Below are positions 44,480 through 54,104 of a DNA stretch of 64,000 nucleotides, one piece after another (positions within the stretch are counted from its first letter, which is position 1; each line of letters begins with the position of its first letter). The DNA comes from Pseudanabaena sp. PCC 6802. Lineage in GTDB: Bacteria; Cyanobacteriota; Cyanobacteriia; Pseudanabaenales; Pseudanabaenaceae. The notes below the pieces were generated by a model that did not search any database, was not told the DNA's origin, and saw only the letters and a program-made list of their open reading frames with translations. A program made the position numbers and the translations under genes. Location of the stretch: assembly GCF_000332175.1 (NCBI RefSeq), contig NZ_KB235914.1, positions 441,966-505,965 on the forward strand, written 5' to 3'.

Positions 44480-45340
44480 TTTTTATCCAAGTCAAAGCGC
44501 CGCCCTCGTTCAACTCCAGTCAGCCAGCTAACTCGCATTCAAGCGACTAAGGGATGGGGATCGCTCAAGCTAGACGAATTGTGGCGCTATCGGGATTTGA
44601 TTTATTTCCTGTTATGGCGCGAGATCGTCGCTCGTTATAAACAGATGGCTCTAGGACCACTATGGTTGGTAATTCAACCGTTGTTCCTGATTACGATGAA
44701 CACGCTGGTGTTTGGAACTTTGGCCAAACTACCATCAGATGGAATTCCCTATCCATTATTCAATTTCGCAGGCGTACTACCTTGGCAGTTTTTTGCAGGA
44801 GCGCTAGCAAGAGTTTCTGGCAGTTTAGCTAATAATCAACAACTGATTACCAAAGTTTATTTCCCCCGTCTCGTCATGCCAATTGTGGGGGCTTTGTCCG
44901 GAGTATTAGATTTTCTGGTTTCCTTAGGGCTATTTCTGATTATTATGCCCCTTTACCAGTTTTTCCCAGGCATAAATGTCCTAGCAATACCATTTTTACT
45001 CATTTTTGCCGGAGCGATCGCTTTAGCAGTTGGATTGTGGCTGGCATCACTTCAAGCCCGATTTCGGGATGTGGGGTTTATGCTGAGTTACATATTGCAG
45101 GCCTGGATGTATGCAACACCTGTGGTGTACGCTAGCAGCATCATTCCAGAGCAATGGCAGTTTGTATACCGACTAAATCCAATGACAACGGTAGTAGAGG
45201 GATTTCGCTGGGCTCTATTGGGCAATGGGACTTTGCAATGGTTGCCCTCATTGATTTCGGTTGCGATCGTATTGATATTGTTGGTAACTGGAGCTTACGT
45301 ATTTCGGAGGTCAGAGCGCACTATTGTTGATGTTGTGTAA
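44480..45340 (+). CDS. wzm: ABC-2 permease for polysaccharide export (Wzm/KpsM type)
   Basis: ATG at 44480 is chosen over the TTG at 44444 (286 residues). The family entry is LDELWRYRDLIYFLLWREIVARYKQMALGPLWLVIQP, followed by six hydrophobic segments and the loop RLNPMTTVVEGFRWALLG. It forms the membrane channel that moves a finished, lipid-linked glycan out of the cytoplasm. The matching ATPase gene follows 49 bases downstream. It is related to, but clearly different from, the lone permease at 26613. Confidence 0.92.
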   Translation, partial: FLSKSKRRPRSTPVSQLTRIQATKGWGSLKLDELWRYRDLIYFLLWREIVARYKQMALGPLWLVIQPLFLITMNTLVFGTLAKLPSDGIPYPLFNFAGVLPWQFFAGALARVSGSLANNQQLITKVYFPRLVMPIVGALSGVLDFLVSLGLFLIIMPLYQFFPGINVLAIPFLLIFAGAIALAVGLWLASLQARFRDVGFMLSYILQAWMYATPVVYASSIIPEQWQFVYRLNPMTTVVEGFRWALLGNGTLQWLPSLISVAIVLILLVTGAYVFRRSERTIVDVV

Positions 45341-45389
45341 TGGGTTGCTGACAACTCAGATAGTAAAGCATTTTATTTAGAATCCGCTT

Positions 45390-46646
45390 ATGTCAGATAC
45401 AGTTATTCAAGTAGAAAACTTGAGCAAGCGCTACAAAATTGGCTTGCGAGAAAAACAAGCTAAGACGCTCAGACAAGCGGTTAAAAGAATTGCTAGTTCC
45501 CCATTTAAGTATTTAAATTCTGTGTTGAGAGAGCCAACACCGGAAGAGGTATTTTGGGCGTTGCAGAATATTTCATTCGAGGTAAAGCAGGGAGATGTAG
45601 TTGGGATTATTGGTCGCAATGGTGCTGGAAAGAGCACGCTCTTGAAGATTTTATCGCAGATTACGGAGCCAACTTCTGGGTATGCGGAAATTCGCGGTCG
45701 GGTTGGATCGCTCTTGGAAGTGGGAACTGGATTTCATCCAGATTTGACTGGTCGAGAGAATACTTATCTCAACGGCACAATTATGGGAATGAGGAAGCGA
45801 GAGATAGATCGCCGATTTGATGAAATTGTGGACTTTGCAGGAGTTGAGAAATTTATCGATACTCCTGTAAAGCATTACTCCAGTGGCATGTATACGCGCT
45901 TAGCATTTGCAGTAGCAGCGCATTTGACACCAGAGATTTTGATTATTGATGAAGTGCTAGCCGTAGGAGACGCTCAGTTTCAGAAAAAGTGCTTGGGCAA
46001 GATGGAGGATGTGGCAGAGAAAGAGGGTAGAACTGTCTTATTTGTAAGCCATAGCATGGGAGCCGTTTCTCAATTGACTGCTAAATGCCTTTTTTTAGTA
46101 AATGGCAAGATGATAAGCTATGGACCAACCCAAGAGATAGTCAACAAGTACGTTCAGTCAGGCTATAGCCAGCTTTGCGAAGGAAAAATCTACAAGAAAG
46201 ACAAGAGTAAATATGATTGTCAAAAGCCGATTGAGTTTGAGCAAATTAAAGTAGAACAAGGAAAAGATAGTGCTATTGAGTGCGAGATCCTTTACATAGT
46301 TCGCATGCCCATTAAAAGCGTTATTGCCATGAAGGTTACTAATAGTCAGGGTTTTGTCATTACCACGGTTAGAGATACAGATCACGACCCCAACTTATTT
46401 TTGAAAGCTCAGGGACAATACAGAGCAAAATTTAGCTTGTCAGCCGATGATTGGTGTCCAGGTATTTATTTTCTGACTTTCTCATTAGCAGATATGGTGA
46501 GTAAAAGATACGAAATCTTAGAAGAAATTTTATCTTTTGAAGTTAGTTTAAACGACAAGGATAAAACACCTGGATGGTCTCGTGAAGGTTTATTTCTCAA
46601 ACAAACATGCTGGGAAATAAGTCCATTAGATTTTTCTTGTATCTGA
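45390..46646 (+). CDS. wzt: ABC ATPase for polysaccharide export with C-terminal binding domain (Wzt type)
   Basis: A 418-residue ATPase. The nucleotide-binding domain has Walker A IGRNGAGKSTLLK (about 74-86), the Wzt-type GRVGSLLEVGTGFHPDLTGRENTYLNG, signature YSSGM, Walker B LIIDEVLAVGD and H-loop FVSHSMG. Residues about 270-418 form an extra beta-sandwich-like region (VRDTDHDPNLFLKAQGQYRAKFSLSADDWCPGIYFLTF) as in Wzt proteins that recognise the finished end of the O-polysaccharide. This implies chain-length or cap-dependent export. Pairs with the permease just upstream. Confidence 0.93.
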   Translation: MSDTVIQVENLSKRYKIGLREKQAKTLRQAVKRIASSPFKYLNSVLREPTPEEVFWALQNISFEVKQGDVVGIIGRNGAGKSTLLKILSQITEPTSGYAEIRGRVGSLLEVGTGFHPDLTGRENTYLNGTIMGMRKREIDRRFDEIVDFAGVEKFIDTPVKHYSSGMYTRLAFAVAAHLTPEILIIDEVLAVGDAQFQKKCLGKMEDVAEKEGRTVLFVSHSMGAVSQLTAKCLFLVNGKMISYGPTQEIVNKYVQSGYSQLCEGKIYKKDKSKYDCQKPIEFEQIKVEQGKDSAIECEILYIVRMPIKSVIAMKVTNSQGFVITTVRDTDHDPNLFLKAQGQYRAKFSLSADDWCPGIYFLTFSLADMVSKRYEILEEILSFEVSLNDKDKTPGWSREGLFLKQTCWEISPLDFSCI

Positions 46647-46705
46647 ATTTTTGTAAGCCCTACTATACAAGTGACTCAGCGATCGCCCTGTTTTAACTCT
46701 CTTTG

Positions 46706-46818
46706 TATAGCGGTTTTTAGATAAAAACGAGAAGGGGGTTTGAGGGCGTTGCCCCCAAGAAGGGGTTCCACCCCTTCACCCCAAAAATAAAACCCGTTCT
46801 CAAGTGAAAACCGCTATA
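46706..46818 (+). repeat. Repeat family B, short form, copy 3
   Basis: 113 bp, ends TATAGCGGTTTTTAGAT and GTGAAAACCGCTATA; hairpin 1 GGGCGTTGCCC and hairpin 2 GAAGGGG-TTCCA-CCCCTTC. It lies 59 bases after the Wzt stop codon. Confidence 0.9.
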
Positions 46819-46922
46819 TCCAATTTATATTTCAGGTAGACTAGCATTCCTGGTTGTGAGAATTCAAACACATTGGATATAGAAATATATTTAGCGACAA
46901 TCCAAAATCGAAACTCAAACAA

Positions 46923-49247
46923 ATGTATAGCTCTTTTAAACAAGCAGTTAAGCAATTAACTAAATCAATTCTGACCGATCGCCAACTGCGCCAAGTTAGG
47001 AGAATCGAACATCTTCAGGCTTTAGGTAAACTTGCACTACAAGATTTCAGGGTTTACCAGCTCGGGCAAATTTTTCCCATGAAACCCCACACGCTTAATT
47101 TACTAGTAAATGACGTGTGTAACTCTCGGTGTCAAATGTGTTTGATTTGGCAACAAAAAAAGAATAAGGAGATGACTCCCGAAGAGCTAGTCAAAATATT
47201 AAACGATGACTTATTTAGCGAGTTGAAATACGTTGGTGTTAGCGGTGGCGAGCCAACCTTAAGACCAGACTTACCTGAATTGTTCGAAGCAATCTGTTCT
47301 AAGGAACCCAAGATTCTTGGAACTGGAATTATTACTAATGGAATTATTGAAAATCAGGTTAGAGAGAGAATCCTAGCTTCTGCTGAAGTTTGCAGAAAAT
47401 ATGGTGTAGGATTCAATGTGATGATTTCTTTGGATGGCATAGGCCAAGTTCACGATGCTGTCAGAGGTCGAAAAGATAACTTTGAGTCGGCTATTTCTCT
47501 CCTCAGGTTTTTCCACAATGAAACAGATATCCCAACATCATTTGGATGCACTATTACCAGTACGAATGCCATATATGTCGATGAGTTGCTCGATTTTGCT
47601 AAATCAGAAGGTCTATATGGCAGATTTAGGGTAGCTGAGTATATTCAAAGGCTCTATAACGAGGGGCAAACAGAGTTTATTAGGTCGTTCGACGATAAAA
47701 TGCTCTATCACCTAGCACTATTCTTCTTCCGAGCTGAGCATGACTTTGAGACAACATCACTCTTTCAAAAAACGTATCGAAATATCAGGGGAATGCTGGT
47801 TGAAGGTAAGTCTAGACAAATAAGATGCCCTTATCAAACTGGGGCTGTGGTAATGACTGCCCGTGGAGAGTTGCTCTATTGCGCTCCCAAATCCCCAACC
47901 TTGGGAGATGCGTTAACGACCCCAGCCAGTAAACTATATTTTTCAAATGTGGCAAAGCGGAAAGCAATTCTTCAGAAGGACTGTGGCAACTGCATTCACG
48001 ACTATCATATGCCACCTACGTTTCAGGAAACACTATCTAACTACTTAGAAGACCACAGAAGAAGTAAATATAGCTGTTCAAACCTATTGAAACTTGCTGC
48101 GAAGCAGATCGAACAGAGGCAACCTGTTGAGGATATAGCGAGTCTTAGTTCCTCTAAGGTACTGATTGTAGGATGGTACGGCACAGAAACAGTTGGCGAT
48201 AAGGCAATTTTATGGGCAGTAGTTGATAAGCTTCGTTCGCGCCCAAATCCACCAAAGAGAATTTATATTAGCAGTCTTTACCCATTCATCTCCCAATGGA
48301 CTATTAAGGAAATGAATCTTGAGAATGTCTCAATTCTTGAAACGTACTCAAGAGAATTTGAAGCAGCCTGTGACGAGGTTGATGAAGTTGTGGTTGGTGG
48401 TGGCCCCTTGATGGATATCGAGCCGCTCAATCATATACTTTACGCTTTTATTCGAGCGACCCGCAATAAAGCAATTTGTAGAGTAGAAGGATGCGGTGTT
48501 GGTCCACTCAACCATCCCCTTTACATTAATGTAGTTTCCGAAATCTTCAGGCTGTCTAATTGTATAATGCTTCGCGATCGAGCTTCTGAAAACTTCAGCC
48601 TGCAAAAATTCCCGATATCCACAGCAACAGTAATCCCCGATCCAGCAACTGACTACGTTGGCTATATAAAAAACTCGGGTATTCTGGAAAAGAGTTTGCC
48701 TCTACTTAGTTCCACAAGAAATGTCTCATGTTTCCTGAGAGAATGGTCGACTGAGTACAGTGGTTCGCTAAGCACAGCAGAATTCACTTCAATGAAACAA
48801 GAGTTTGAAACTCAGCTCGTGCAACTGGTGATGGCTATTGCTCGAGCTAAGAATTTAGATATCCATCTATTACCTATGCATACTTTCCATGTTGGTGGAG
48901 ACGATCGTATCTTTAACCGACAATTTGCCCAAAAATTATCCAGCTTGACAGAAAAGCATCAGACGAAACCATCAATAGATTTTGCCAGAGGACCTGTATC
49001 TCCTCTTGAAATTCTACAAAGCATGTATCGTGCTGAGCTTAGCATTTGCATGCGATTTCACGCTGTCTTGTTTGCAGAAACTCTGGGAGTACCCTATTTT
49101 GCCATCGACTATACCAATGGTGGAAAAATTAAGGCATTCTTAGAAAGTAAAGGCAAATTAGATCGATTGATTTCTCTGCAAGATATTGCTTTCGGTGATT
49201 GGAGGAATAGGCTCAACGAGTTGATGCAAATCAAAGCAACAATTTAA
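46923..49247 (+). CDS. Radical SAM enzyme fused to polysaccharide pyruvyl transferase
   Basis: A 774-residue two-part protein. Residues about 55-390 are a radical SAM domain: cluster motif CNSRCQMC (about 66-73), SGGEPTLRPDLPEL, SLDGIGQVHDAV, and a C-terminal extra-cluster region with CPYQ, LYCAPKS and CGNCIHD (SPASM-like). Residues about 412-774 are a polysaccharide pyruvyl transferase domain: VLIVGWYGTETVGDKAI, VDEVVVGGGPLMDIEPL, SNCIMLRDRASENFSL and ICMRFHAVLFAETLGVPYFAIDY. One product would thus carry out a radical-based change and a pyruvyl (or related) transfer, probably on a surface glycan. The reading frame is unbroken. First of the glycan assembly genes after the exporter. Confidence 0.88.
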   Translation: MYSSFKQAVKQLTKSILTDRQLRQVRRIEHLQALGKLALQDFRVYQLGQIFPMKPHTLNLLVNDVCNSRCQMCLIWQQKKNKEMTPEELVKILNDDLFSELKYVGVSGGEPTLRPDLPELFEAICSKEPKILGTGIITNGIIENQVRERILASAEVCRKYGVGFNVMISLDGIGQVHDAVRGRKDNFESAISLLRFFHNETDIPTSFGCTITSTNAIYVDELLDFAKSEGLYGRFRVAEYIQRLYNEGQTEFIRSFDDKMLYHLALFFFRAEHDFETTSLFQKTYRNIRGMLVEGKSRQIRCPYQTGAVVMTARGELLYCAPKSPTLGDALTTPASKLYFSNVAKRKAILQKDCGNCIHDYHMPPTFQETLSNYLEDHRRSKYSCSNLLKLAAKQIEQRQPVEDIASLSSSKVLIVGWYGTETVGDKAILWAVVDKLRSRPNPPKRIYISSLYPFISQWTIKEMNLENVSILETYSREFEAACDEVDEVVVGGGPLMDIEPLNHILYAFIRATRNKAICRVEGCGVGPLNHPLYINVVSEIFRLSNCIMLRDRASENFSLQKFPISTATVIPDPATDYVGYIKNSGILEKSLPLLSSTRNVSCFLREWSTEYSGSLSTAEFTSMKQEFETQLVQLVMAIARAKNLDIHLLPMHTFHVGGDDRIFNRQFAQKLSSLTEKHQTKPSIDFARGPVSPLEILQSMYRAELSICMRFHAVLFAETLGVPYFAIDYTNGGKIKAFLESKGKLDRLISLQDIAFGDWRNRLNELMQIKATI

Positions 49248-49292
49248 TCTTTTTGCGAATGCAATTTTGCAATACATCGTTCTGGGTTAGCT

Positions 49293-50543
49293 GTGCAAGT
49301 TCTACAAATCAACCAATCTGATGTTTCAGGTGGTGCCGCGATCGCAGGTTACAGGCTTCATCAAGGTTTATTGGATGCAGGTATAGATTCTCGCTTGCTA
49401 GTTGGCAATATGCAAACGGATAGCGATCGCGTTGCGTTAGCTCCTATAAGTCCTCTTAAGGAAAATCTTTTATTCCGTGCGAGCAATCGTCTCTTAAATA
49501 CCAACCTCAGTAGCGACGATTTAGGTCTCAATTACATCAATATTAGTGGAAGCTTTGACATTCCCAAACATCCCTTTTACAAAAACGCGGATATTCTTAA
49601 TTTTCACAATCTACATACAGGCTATTTTAACTATCTGTCAATTCCCAAACTTACGGAAAATAAGCCTGCAATATTTACCCTTCATGACATGTGGAGCTTT
49701 ACTGGGCATTGTGCTTACAGTTTTGACTGCGATCGCTGGAAAGTTGGTTGTGGTAAATGCCCTTATCCCAATACCTACCCAGAAGTTAAGCATGATAGCA
49801 CCTGGCTAGAATGGAAATTGAAAGATTGGGTTTTTAGTAGGTCAAATTTAACTATTGTTACTCCTAGTAGATGGCTAGCAGAACAGTCTAAAGCAAGCAT
49901 GCTAAGACGTTTCCCTATTCACCACATACCTAACGGAAGCGACATGTCATCCTATCAGCCGTTAGACAGCGGCCTATCTCGGAGAGAATTAGGGCTTCCA
50001 GAGAACAAAAAAATTCTTCTTTTCGGTGTAGAAAGTCTTAAGGATTTACGTAAAGGGGGTGATTTACTCTTAGAAGCCCTGCAAAGGCTTCCAGAAACAT
50101 TGAAATCAGAGATCGTGCTCCTGACGTTTGGTTATGGGGGGGAAGCAATTGCTGCTTCGGTGGGCGTACCTACTCTGAACTTAGGCTATATCAGTAGCGA
50201 TCGCATCAAGGCTATTGCCTATTCGGCATCTGACTTGTTTCTCTTCCCAACTCGAAACGATAACCTCCCCCTAGTGCTACAGGAAAGCATGGCCTGCGGT
50301 ACCCCAATGGTATCTTTCAAGATTGGTGGAGTTCCCGAGCTAGTTCGTCCGGATATTACCGGCTATCTGGCACAACCAGAAGATGCAAGAGATTTCTGTA
50401 ATGGAATTATGCACCTGCTTGAAGACAAAGAAAAATTGCAACAACTGAGGCAGAATTGCAGGCAAATTGCTGTAGACGAATATTCTATAGAACGACAAGT
50501 CAAGAGGTATATAAACTTATATCACCAGGTTTTGGAGAGGTAA
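49293..50543 (+). CDS. Glycosyltransferase, GT4-like
   Basis: A 416-residue GT-B enzyme starting with GTG. N-terminal domain: LQINQSDVSGGAAIAGYRLHQGLLDAG, then the subfamily insert HDMWSFTGHCAYSFDCDRWKVGCGKCPYP, whose Cys residues probably bind metal or form a structural loop. C-terminal domain: PNGSD, LLFGVESLKDLRKGGDLLLEAL and the donor-binding E-x7-E in LVLQESMACGTPMVSFKIGGVPELV. The stop codon overlaps the next start by one base. It transfers a nucleotide-activated sugar to the growing glycan; donor and acceptor unknown. Confidence 0.9.
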   Translation: MQVLQINQSDVSGGAAIAGYRLHQGLLDAGIDSRLLVGNMQTDSDRVALAPISPLKENLLFRASNRLLNTNLSSDDLGLNYINISGSFDIPKHPFYKNADILNFHNLHTGYFNYLSIPKLTENKPAIFTLHDMWSFTGHCAYSFDCDRWKVGCGKCPYPNTYPEVKHDSTWLEWKLKDWVFSRSNLTIVTPSRWLAEQSKASMLRRFPIHHIPNGSDMSSYQPLDSGLSRRELGLPENKKILLFGVESLKDLRKGGDLLLEALQRLPETLKSEIVLLTFGYGGEAIAASVGVPTLNLGYISSDRIKAIAYSASDLFLFPTRNDNLPLVLQESMACGTPMVSFKIGGVPELVRPDITGYLAQPEDARDFCNGIMHLLEDKEKLQQLRQNCRQIAVDEYSIERQVKRYINLYHQVLER

Positions 50544-51385
50544 TGCCAAACTATTTAAAAATGATTAGCGTTATTACGCCAGTTTACAACGGCGAACGAT
50601 TTATCGAAGCCTGTATCAAGAGTGTTATCGACCAAAATTGTCCCGAGGTCGAACACATAATCATGGATGGAGGCTCCACAGATAGAACAACAGAAATTAT
50701 CAAACATTATGCCGAACGACATTCGCATATTAGATGGGTTTCAGAGAAAGATCGAGGACAGTCGGATGCAATGAATAAAGGAATTGCGCTAGCAAGGGGG
50801 GAAATTTTAGGAATTCTAAATGTGGATGATTTTTACGAGCCAAATGTACTCGATCGCGTATTAAAACTATTCCTTCCCCTCCCAAACCCAAGTTTGCTAG
50901 TTGCTAACTGCAATGTCTGGAATGACGAAGACACTATAATTTACGTCGATAAACCAACCAACTTGAATTTCTTTGATTTATTGACATTCCCTTTTAGACA
51001 GGTGACTCATCCTGTTAATCCGTCAGCATATTTTTATCATACCTCTTTGCATCAAAAAATAGGCCCATATAAAGTTGACGAACACTATGCGATGGACGTA
51101 GATTTCATACTTCGCGCCGTTCAGGTAGCTCATGTTAAATATATAGATGAAATTTGGGGGAATTACCGATTGATTGTGGGAACCAAGACATTTAACGATA
51201 ATCAAGGTAGGCAAGGTAGGCTTCGCTTGTTGAACCTTTTAAGTCAATATCGCAAAAAACTTCCAGTTCATCAAAAGATCCGCATGTTCGCCATAGAACA
51301 AAGTACAAAAGCAAGATGGAAAACCATATCGCTAATAAACAAACTAAGAGCGCTAAATACGCTGGCAAACAAGCATTTTGGCTAG
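50543..51385 (+). CDS. Glycosyltransferase, GT2 family
   Basis: The start is ATG at 50543, overlapping the previous stop by one base (TAATG) with GGAGAGG just upstream; the longer frame from 50456 is not used. The 280-residue product has the GT-A fold: ISVITPVYNGERFIEACIKSVIDQ, then IIMDGGSTDRTTEII, KDRGQSDAMNKGIALARGE and the metal-binding D-x-D in LNVDDFYEPNV. There are no membrane segments, so it acts at the cytoplasmic face. Translationally coupled to the GT4 gene before it. Confidence 0.93.
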   Translation: MPNYLKMISVITPVYNGERFIEACIKSVIDQNCPEVEHIIMDGGSTDRTTEIIKHYAERHSHIRWVSEKDRGQSDAMNKGIALARGEILGILNVDDFYEPNVLDRVLKLFLPLPNPSLLVANCNVWNDEDTIIYVDKPTNLNFFDLLTFPFRQVTHPVNPSAYFYHTSLHQKIGPYKVDEHYAMDVDFILRAVQVAHVKYIDEIWGNYRLIVGTKTFNDNQGRQGRLRLLNLLSQYRKKLPVHQKIRMFAIEQSTKARWKTISLINKLRALNTLANKHFG

Positions 51386-51523
51386 CCCGATCGCAGCATT
51401 TTTAACGCAGAAGACTCAACGACCCAATTCTCGCGAGGCAATTTCCCTATGTTATTGAAGAAATAAGTTAAATATGGAGGCATCCTGAATATCAATCCTC
51501 TAATTCCATAGCAAGAAATACCA

Positions 51524-52765
51524 ATGTCTAAAACAATTCTTGTTTTTTTTCCTCATAATCCTTTCCCCCCAAGAACAGGCTCCCACAGACGTTTTATAGA
51601 GATATGCAATGGCTTAAAATCAATCGGATTCAAGACAATCTTCCTTAGCTCTACGCTTAACACCGATACAAAATGGCACTTGCCAATAAATAGCGATTCG
51701 ACAAATAAGACAGTAGATCGGTTATTTGTTTATACGCCAAATTTATTAGATCGCCAGTACCTTAAATTTGCGCGTCGCTACTATGGTTACTTGAAGAAAA
51801 CTCCAGCTCTTAGTTCAGATCTATTTTGTCCCCCAGGTATGCGATCGTGGTTTTCTCAAGTTTTAGATCGAGTTAGCCCTAATTTCATTTTAATGAACTA
51901 TGCCTACTGGGATAAGCTGATCGATCATCGGAAGTTAGCGGATATACCCCGCTTAATCGAAACTCACGATCTAGTTACGCTAAACTCCAAAATGCAAAAG
52001 GAATTGTCTCGTTATTTCCCCCGTAACATGGACTCTATTAGTCTTGACCAAATAAACGACGAAATTTTGCGAGAAGATTTCTTTGAAGCATTAAATCTAG
52101 AAGCAGAGAGAGAAGAGTTTGACATATATAACCGTTACTCTACTACTATTGCAATTACTCCGAGAGAGGCTGACATTATACGCGATCGCACTTCAAACAC
52201 TCATGTTGTTTCAATTCCGATGATGCAAAAGCCCGTTTCGATCGAAAATTCTTATTCTGGCCCTGCTATTTTTCCGGTCGGGCCGAACTCTTTTAATTTA
52301 CAGGGGTACATTTACTTCCTCAAGAAAGTTTTACCCAAGGTTATGCAACAAATTCCGTCTTTTAGACTGCAAGTTACTGGTTCTTTTGGAAGTCATATCT
52401 CAGTGGAGCATGTAGATGGAGTTGTTTTTAGTGGTTTTATCCCAGACTTAACAGCCACGTATAAACAATCTAGTTTTTTGATTTGTCCGGTTTTTGGTGG
52501 CACCGGACAACCGGTAAAGATTGTAGAGGCAATGGCGCATGGGTTGCCTGTAGTTGCGCTTAAAGATGCGGCAAAGCGCTCTCCAATGCGACATCAGTTT
52601 AATGGATTGGTTGCTAACAACTCTGAGGAATTTAGCGAATATGTAATTCAACTGTGGCAAGATCGAAATCTTTGTCGCCAACTAGGTAATGCTGCCAGAG
52701 AAACCATCGCATCTGAATGCTCGCAAGATCTTCTTTGCGATTCCCTAGCTCGTGTCTTTCGGTAA
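51524..52765 (+). CDS. Glycosyltransferase, GT4-like (diverged)
   Basis: A 413-residue GT-B type protein. N-terminus: ILVFFPHNPFPPRTGSHRRFIEICNGL, a substrate-binding loop of the family. C-terminal domain: LQVTGSFGSHI, DGVVFSGFIPDLTATYKQSSFLICPVFGGTGQPVKIVEAMAHGLPVVAL, which contains the E-x7-E-equivalent region with Val-Lys in place of the first Glu area. The middle region (residues about 130-215) is charged and poorly conserved. It starts 138 bases after the preceding gene. The sugar specificity cannot be read. Confidence 0.85.
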   Translation: MSKTILVFFPHNPFPPRTGSHRRFIEICNGLKSIGFKTIFLSSTLNTDTKWHLPINSDSTNKTVDRLFVYTPNLLDRQYLKFARRYYGYLKKTPALSSDLFCPPGMRSWFSQVLDRVSPNFILMNYAYWDKLIDHRKLADIPRLIETHDLVTLNSKMQKELSRYFPRNMDSISLDQINDEILREDFFEALNLEAEREEFDIYNRYSTTIAITPREADIIRDRTSNTHVVSIPMMQKPVSIENSYSGPAIFPVGPNSFNLQGYIYFLKKVLPKVMQQIPSFRLQVTGSFGSHISVEHVDGVVFSGFIPDLTATYKQSSFLICPVFGGTGQPVKIVEAMAHGLPVVALKDAAKRSPMRHQFNGLVANNSEEFSEYVIQLWQDRNLCRQLGNAARETIASECSQDLLCDSLARVFR

Positions 52766-52974
52766 ACTGGAGATTTAGTTTAAGGTTACAGCGCTGTTTT
52801 GAAGTGAAAGTTCACAATTCTTGCTGCTGTAAAAATCCATTGGTGTAGCGGTAGGTTTTGTACGAGCGTTAGCGGTAACAAGCAAAAATTTCTAGCTAAA
52901 CCTGCCCGTACATAGAGCATATCAATGAAGATTTACAAGTAGAAATTCTTTGTAGGTAGAGGCGGAATTATTTG

Positions 52975-54072
52975 ATGCGAATTCTTTACGATGGTCAGAT
53001 CTATTCGTGGCAAGCTGCTGGCGGTATTAATCGATATTTTGCCAACCTTATTGGTCGGCTACCGCATGACTTTTATCCCAGCCTCACTAACTGTGCATCG
53101 CGGGACGTTAACTTCCCCAATCACCCTAATCTGAATATATACTTCTATCAAAGATTCAACTTTCGACCGGGACGTATTTCCCTACAAGTAGAAAAATTCT
53201 ATTTCAGGATAATTAGTACTTGGCACAAATTTGACCTAGTGCATCCAACCTATTACGAGTCGATAACCGGACAAGGCTTTCAGAAATTTCGCTACCCCGT
53301 TGTTTTAACAGTTCACGATATGATTCATGAACTATTTTCGAGCCAGATGGATCCTACAAAAGCTTGTGCTGAAACAAAGAAAAAAGCCATTACTGCAGCC
53401 CAGGCGATAATCTGTATTTCTGAAAATACAAAACAGGATTTACTCAAGTACTATCCCATACCGGAAGAGCGAATAACCATAATCCCACATGCTTCTGAAA
53501 TTGATATTAGTTTATCCTATGGTGACGATTCAGTGCCAGCCCAGCCTTACTTCTTATACGTCGGAAGCCGTGCTTCTTATAAAAACTTCGATCGCCTCCT
53601 TCAGGCATTTGCAAATGTAGTTGCTACCTTCCCAGATTTACAGTTATGTGTTGTAGGCTCGTCCTTCACTAAAGAAGAAATTCGTTCGATTGCCGATCTG
53701 AAACTGGATTCTCACCTCCAATACTATAGCTTTTTAAGCGATCGCCATCTTGCCAAACTTTATCGATGTAGTATTGCCTTTGTCTATCCTTCACTCTATG
53801 AAGGTTTTGGCATTCCTCCGTTAGAGGCAATGTCCTGTGGCACGCCTGTCATTGCCTCTAATACATCGAGCTTGCCTGAGGTAGTTGCTGATGCTGGCTT
53901 GCTCTTTAACCCACTTTCGACTGATGAATTAAGCGATTGCCTGAGATTTGTGCTCGATAATCCTGCCAACCGCGAGCAATTAGTGCAAAAAGGATTTGAG
54001 CGCGCTCGGGAATTCAGTTGGGACAAAACGGTTAACCAAACCCTTGATGTCTATCGTGCTGTAGCCTCTTAA
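52975..54072 (+). CDS. Glycosyltransferase, GT4 family
   Basis: ATG at 52975 (TTG at 52972 is the longer option), 365 residues. Typical mannosyltransferase-like GT4: MRILYDGQIYSWQAAGGINRYFANLI, VLTVHDMIHELF, AIICISENTKQDLLKYYPIPEERITIIPHASE, then PYFLYVGSRASYKNFDRLLQAF and FVYPSLYEGFGIPPLEAMSCGTPVIASNTSSLPEVVADAGLLF with the complete E-x7-E. The 209 bases before it have no ORF. Confidence 0.93.
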   Translation: MRILYDGQIYSWQAAGGINRYFANLIGRLPHDFYPSLTNCASRDVNFPNHPNLNIYFYQRFNFRPGRISLQVEKFYFRIISTWHKFDLVHPTYYESITGQGFQKFRYPVVLTVHDMIHELFSSQMDPTKACAETKKKAITAAQAIICISENTKQDLLKYYPIPEERITIIPHASEIDISLSYGDDSVPAQPYFLYVGSRASYKNFDRLLQAFANVVATFPDLQLCVVGSSFTKEEIRSIADLKLDSHLQYYSFLSDRHLAKLYRCSIAFVYPSLYEGFGIPPLEAMSCGTPVIASNTSSLPEVVADAGLLFNPLSTDELSDCLRFVLDNPANREQLVQKGFERAREFSWDKTVNQTLDVYRAVAS

Positions 54073-54104
54073 ACAACCAGTTTTAATATTTAAGGATAGC
54101 CAAT

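Noticed and set aside
52766-52974. Possible decayed repeat end before the GT4 gene at 52975
   Set aside because: AGCGCTGTTTTGAAGTGAA resembles a B end, but there is no second end and no core, so chance cannot be excluded.
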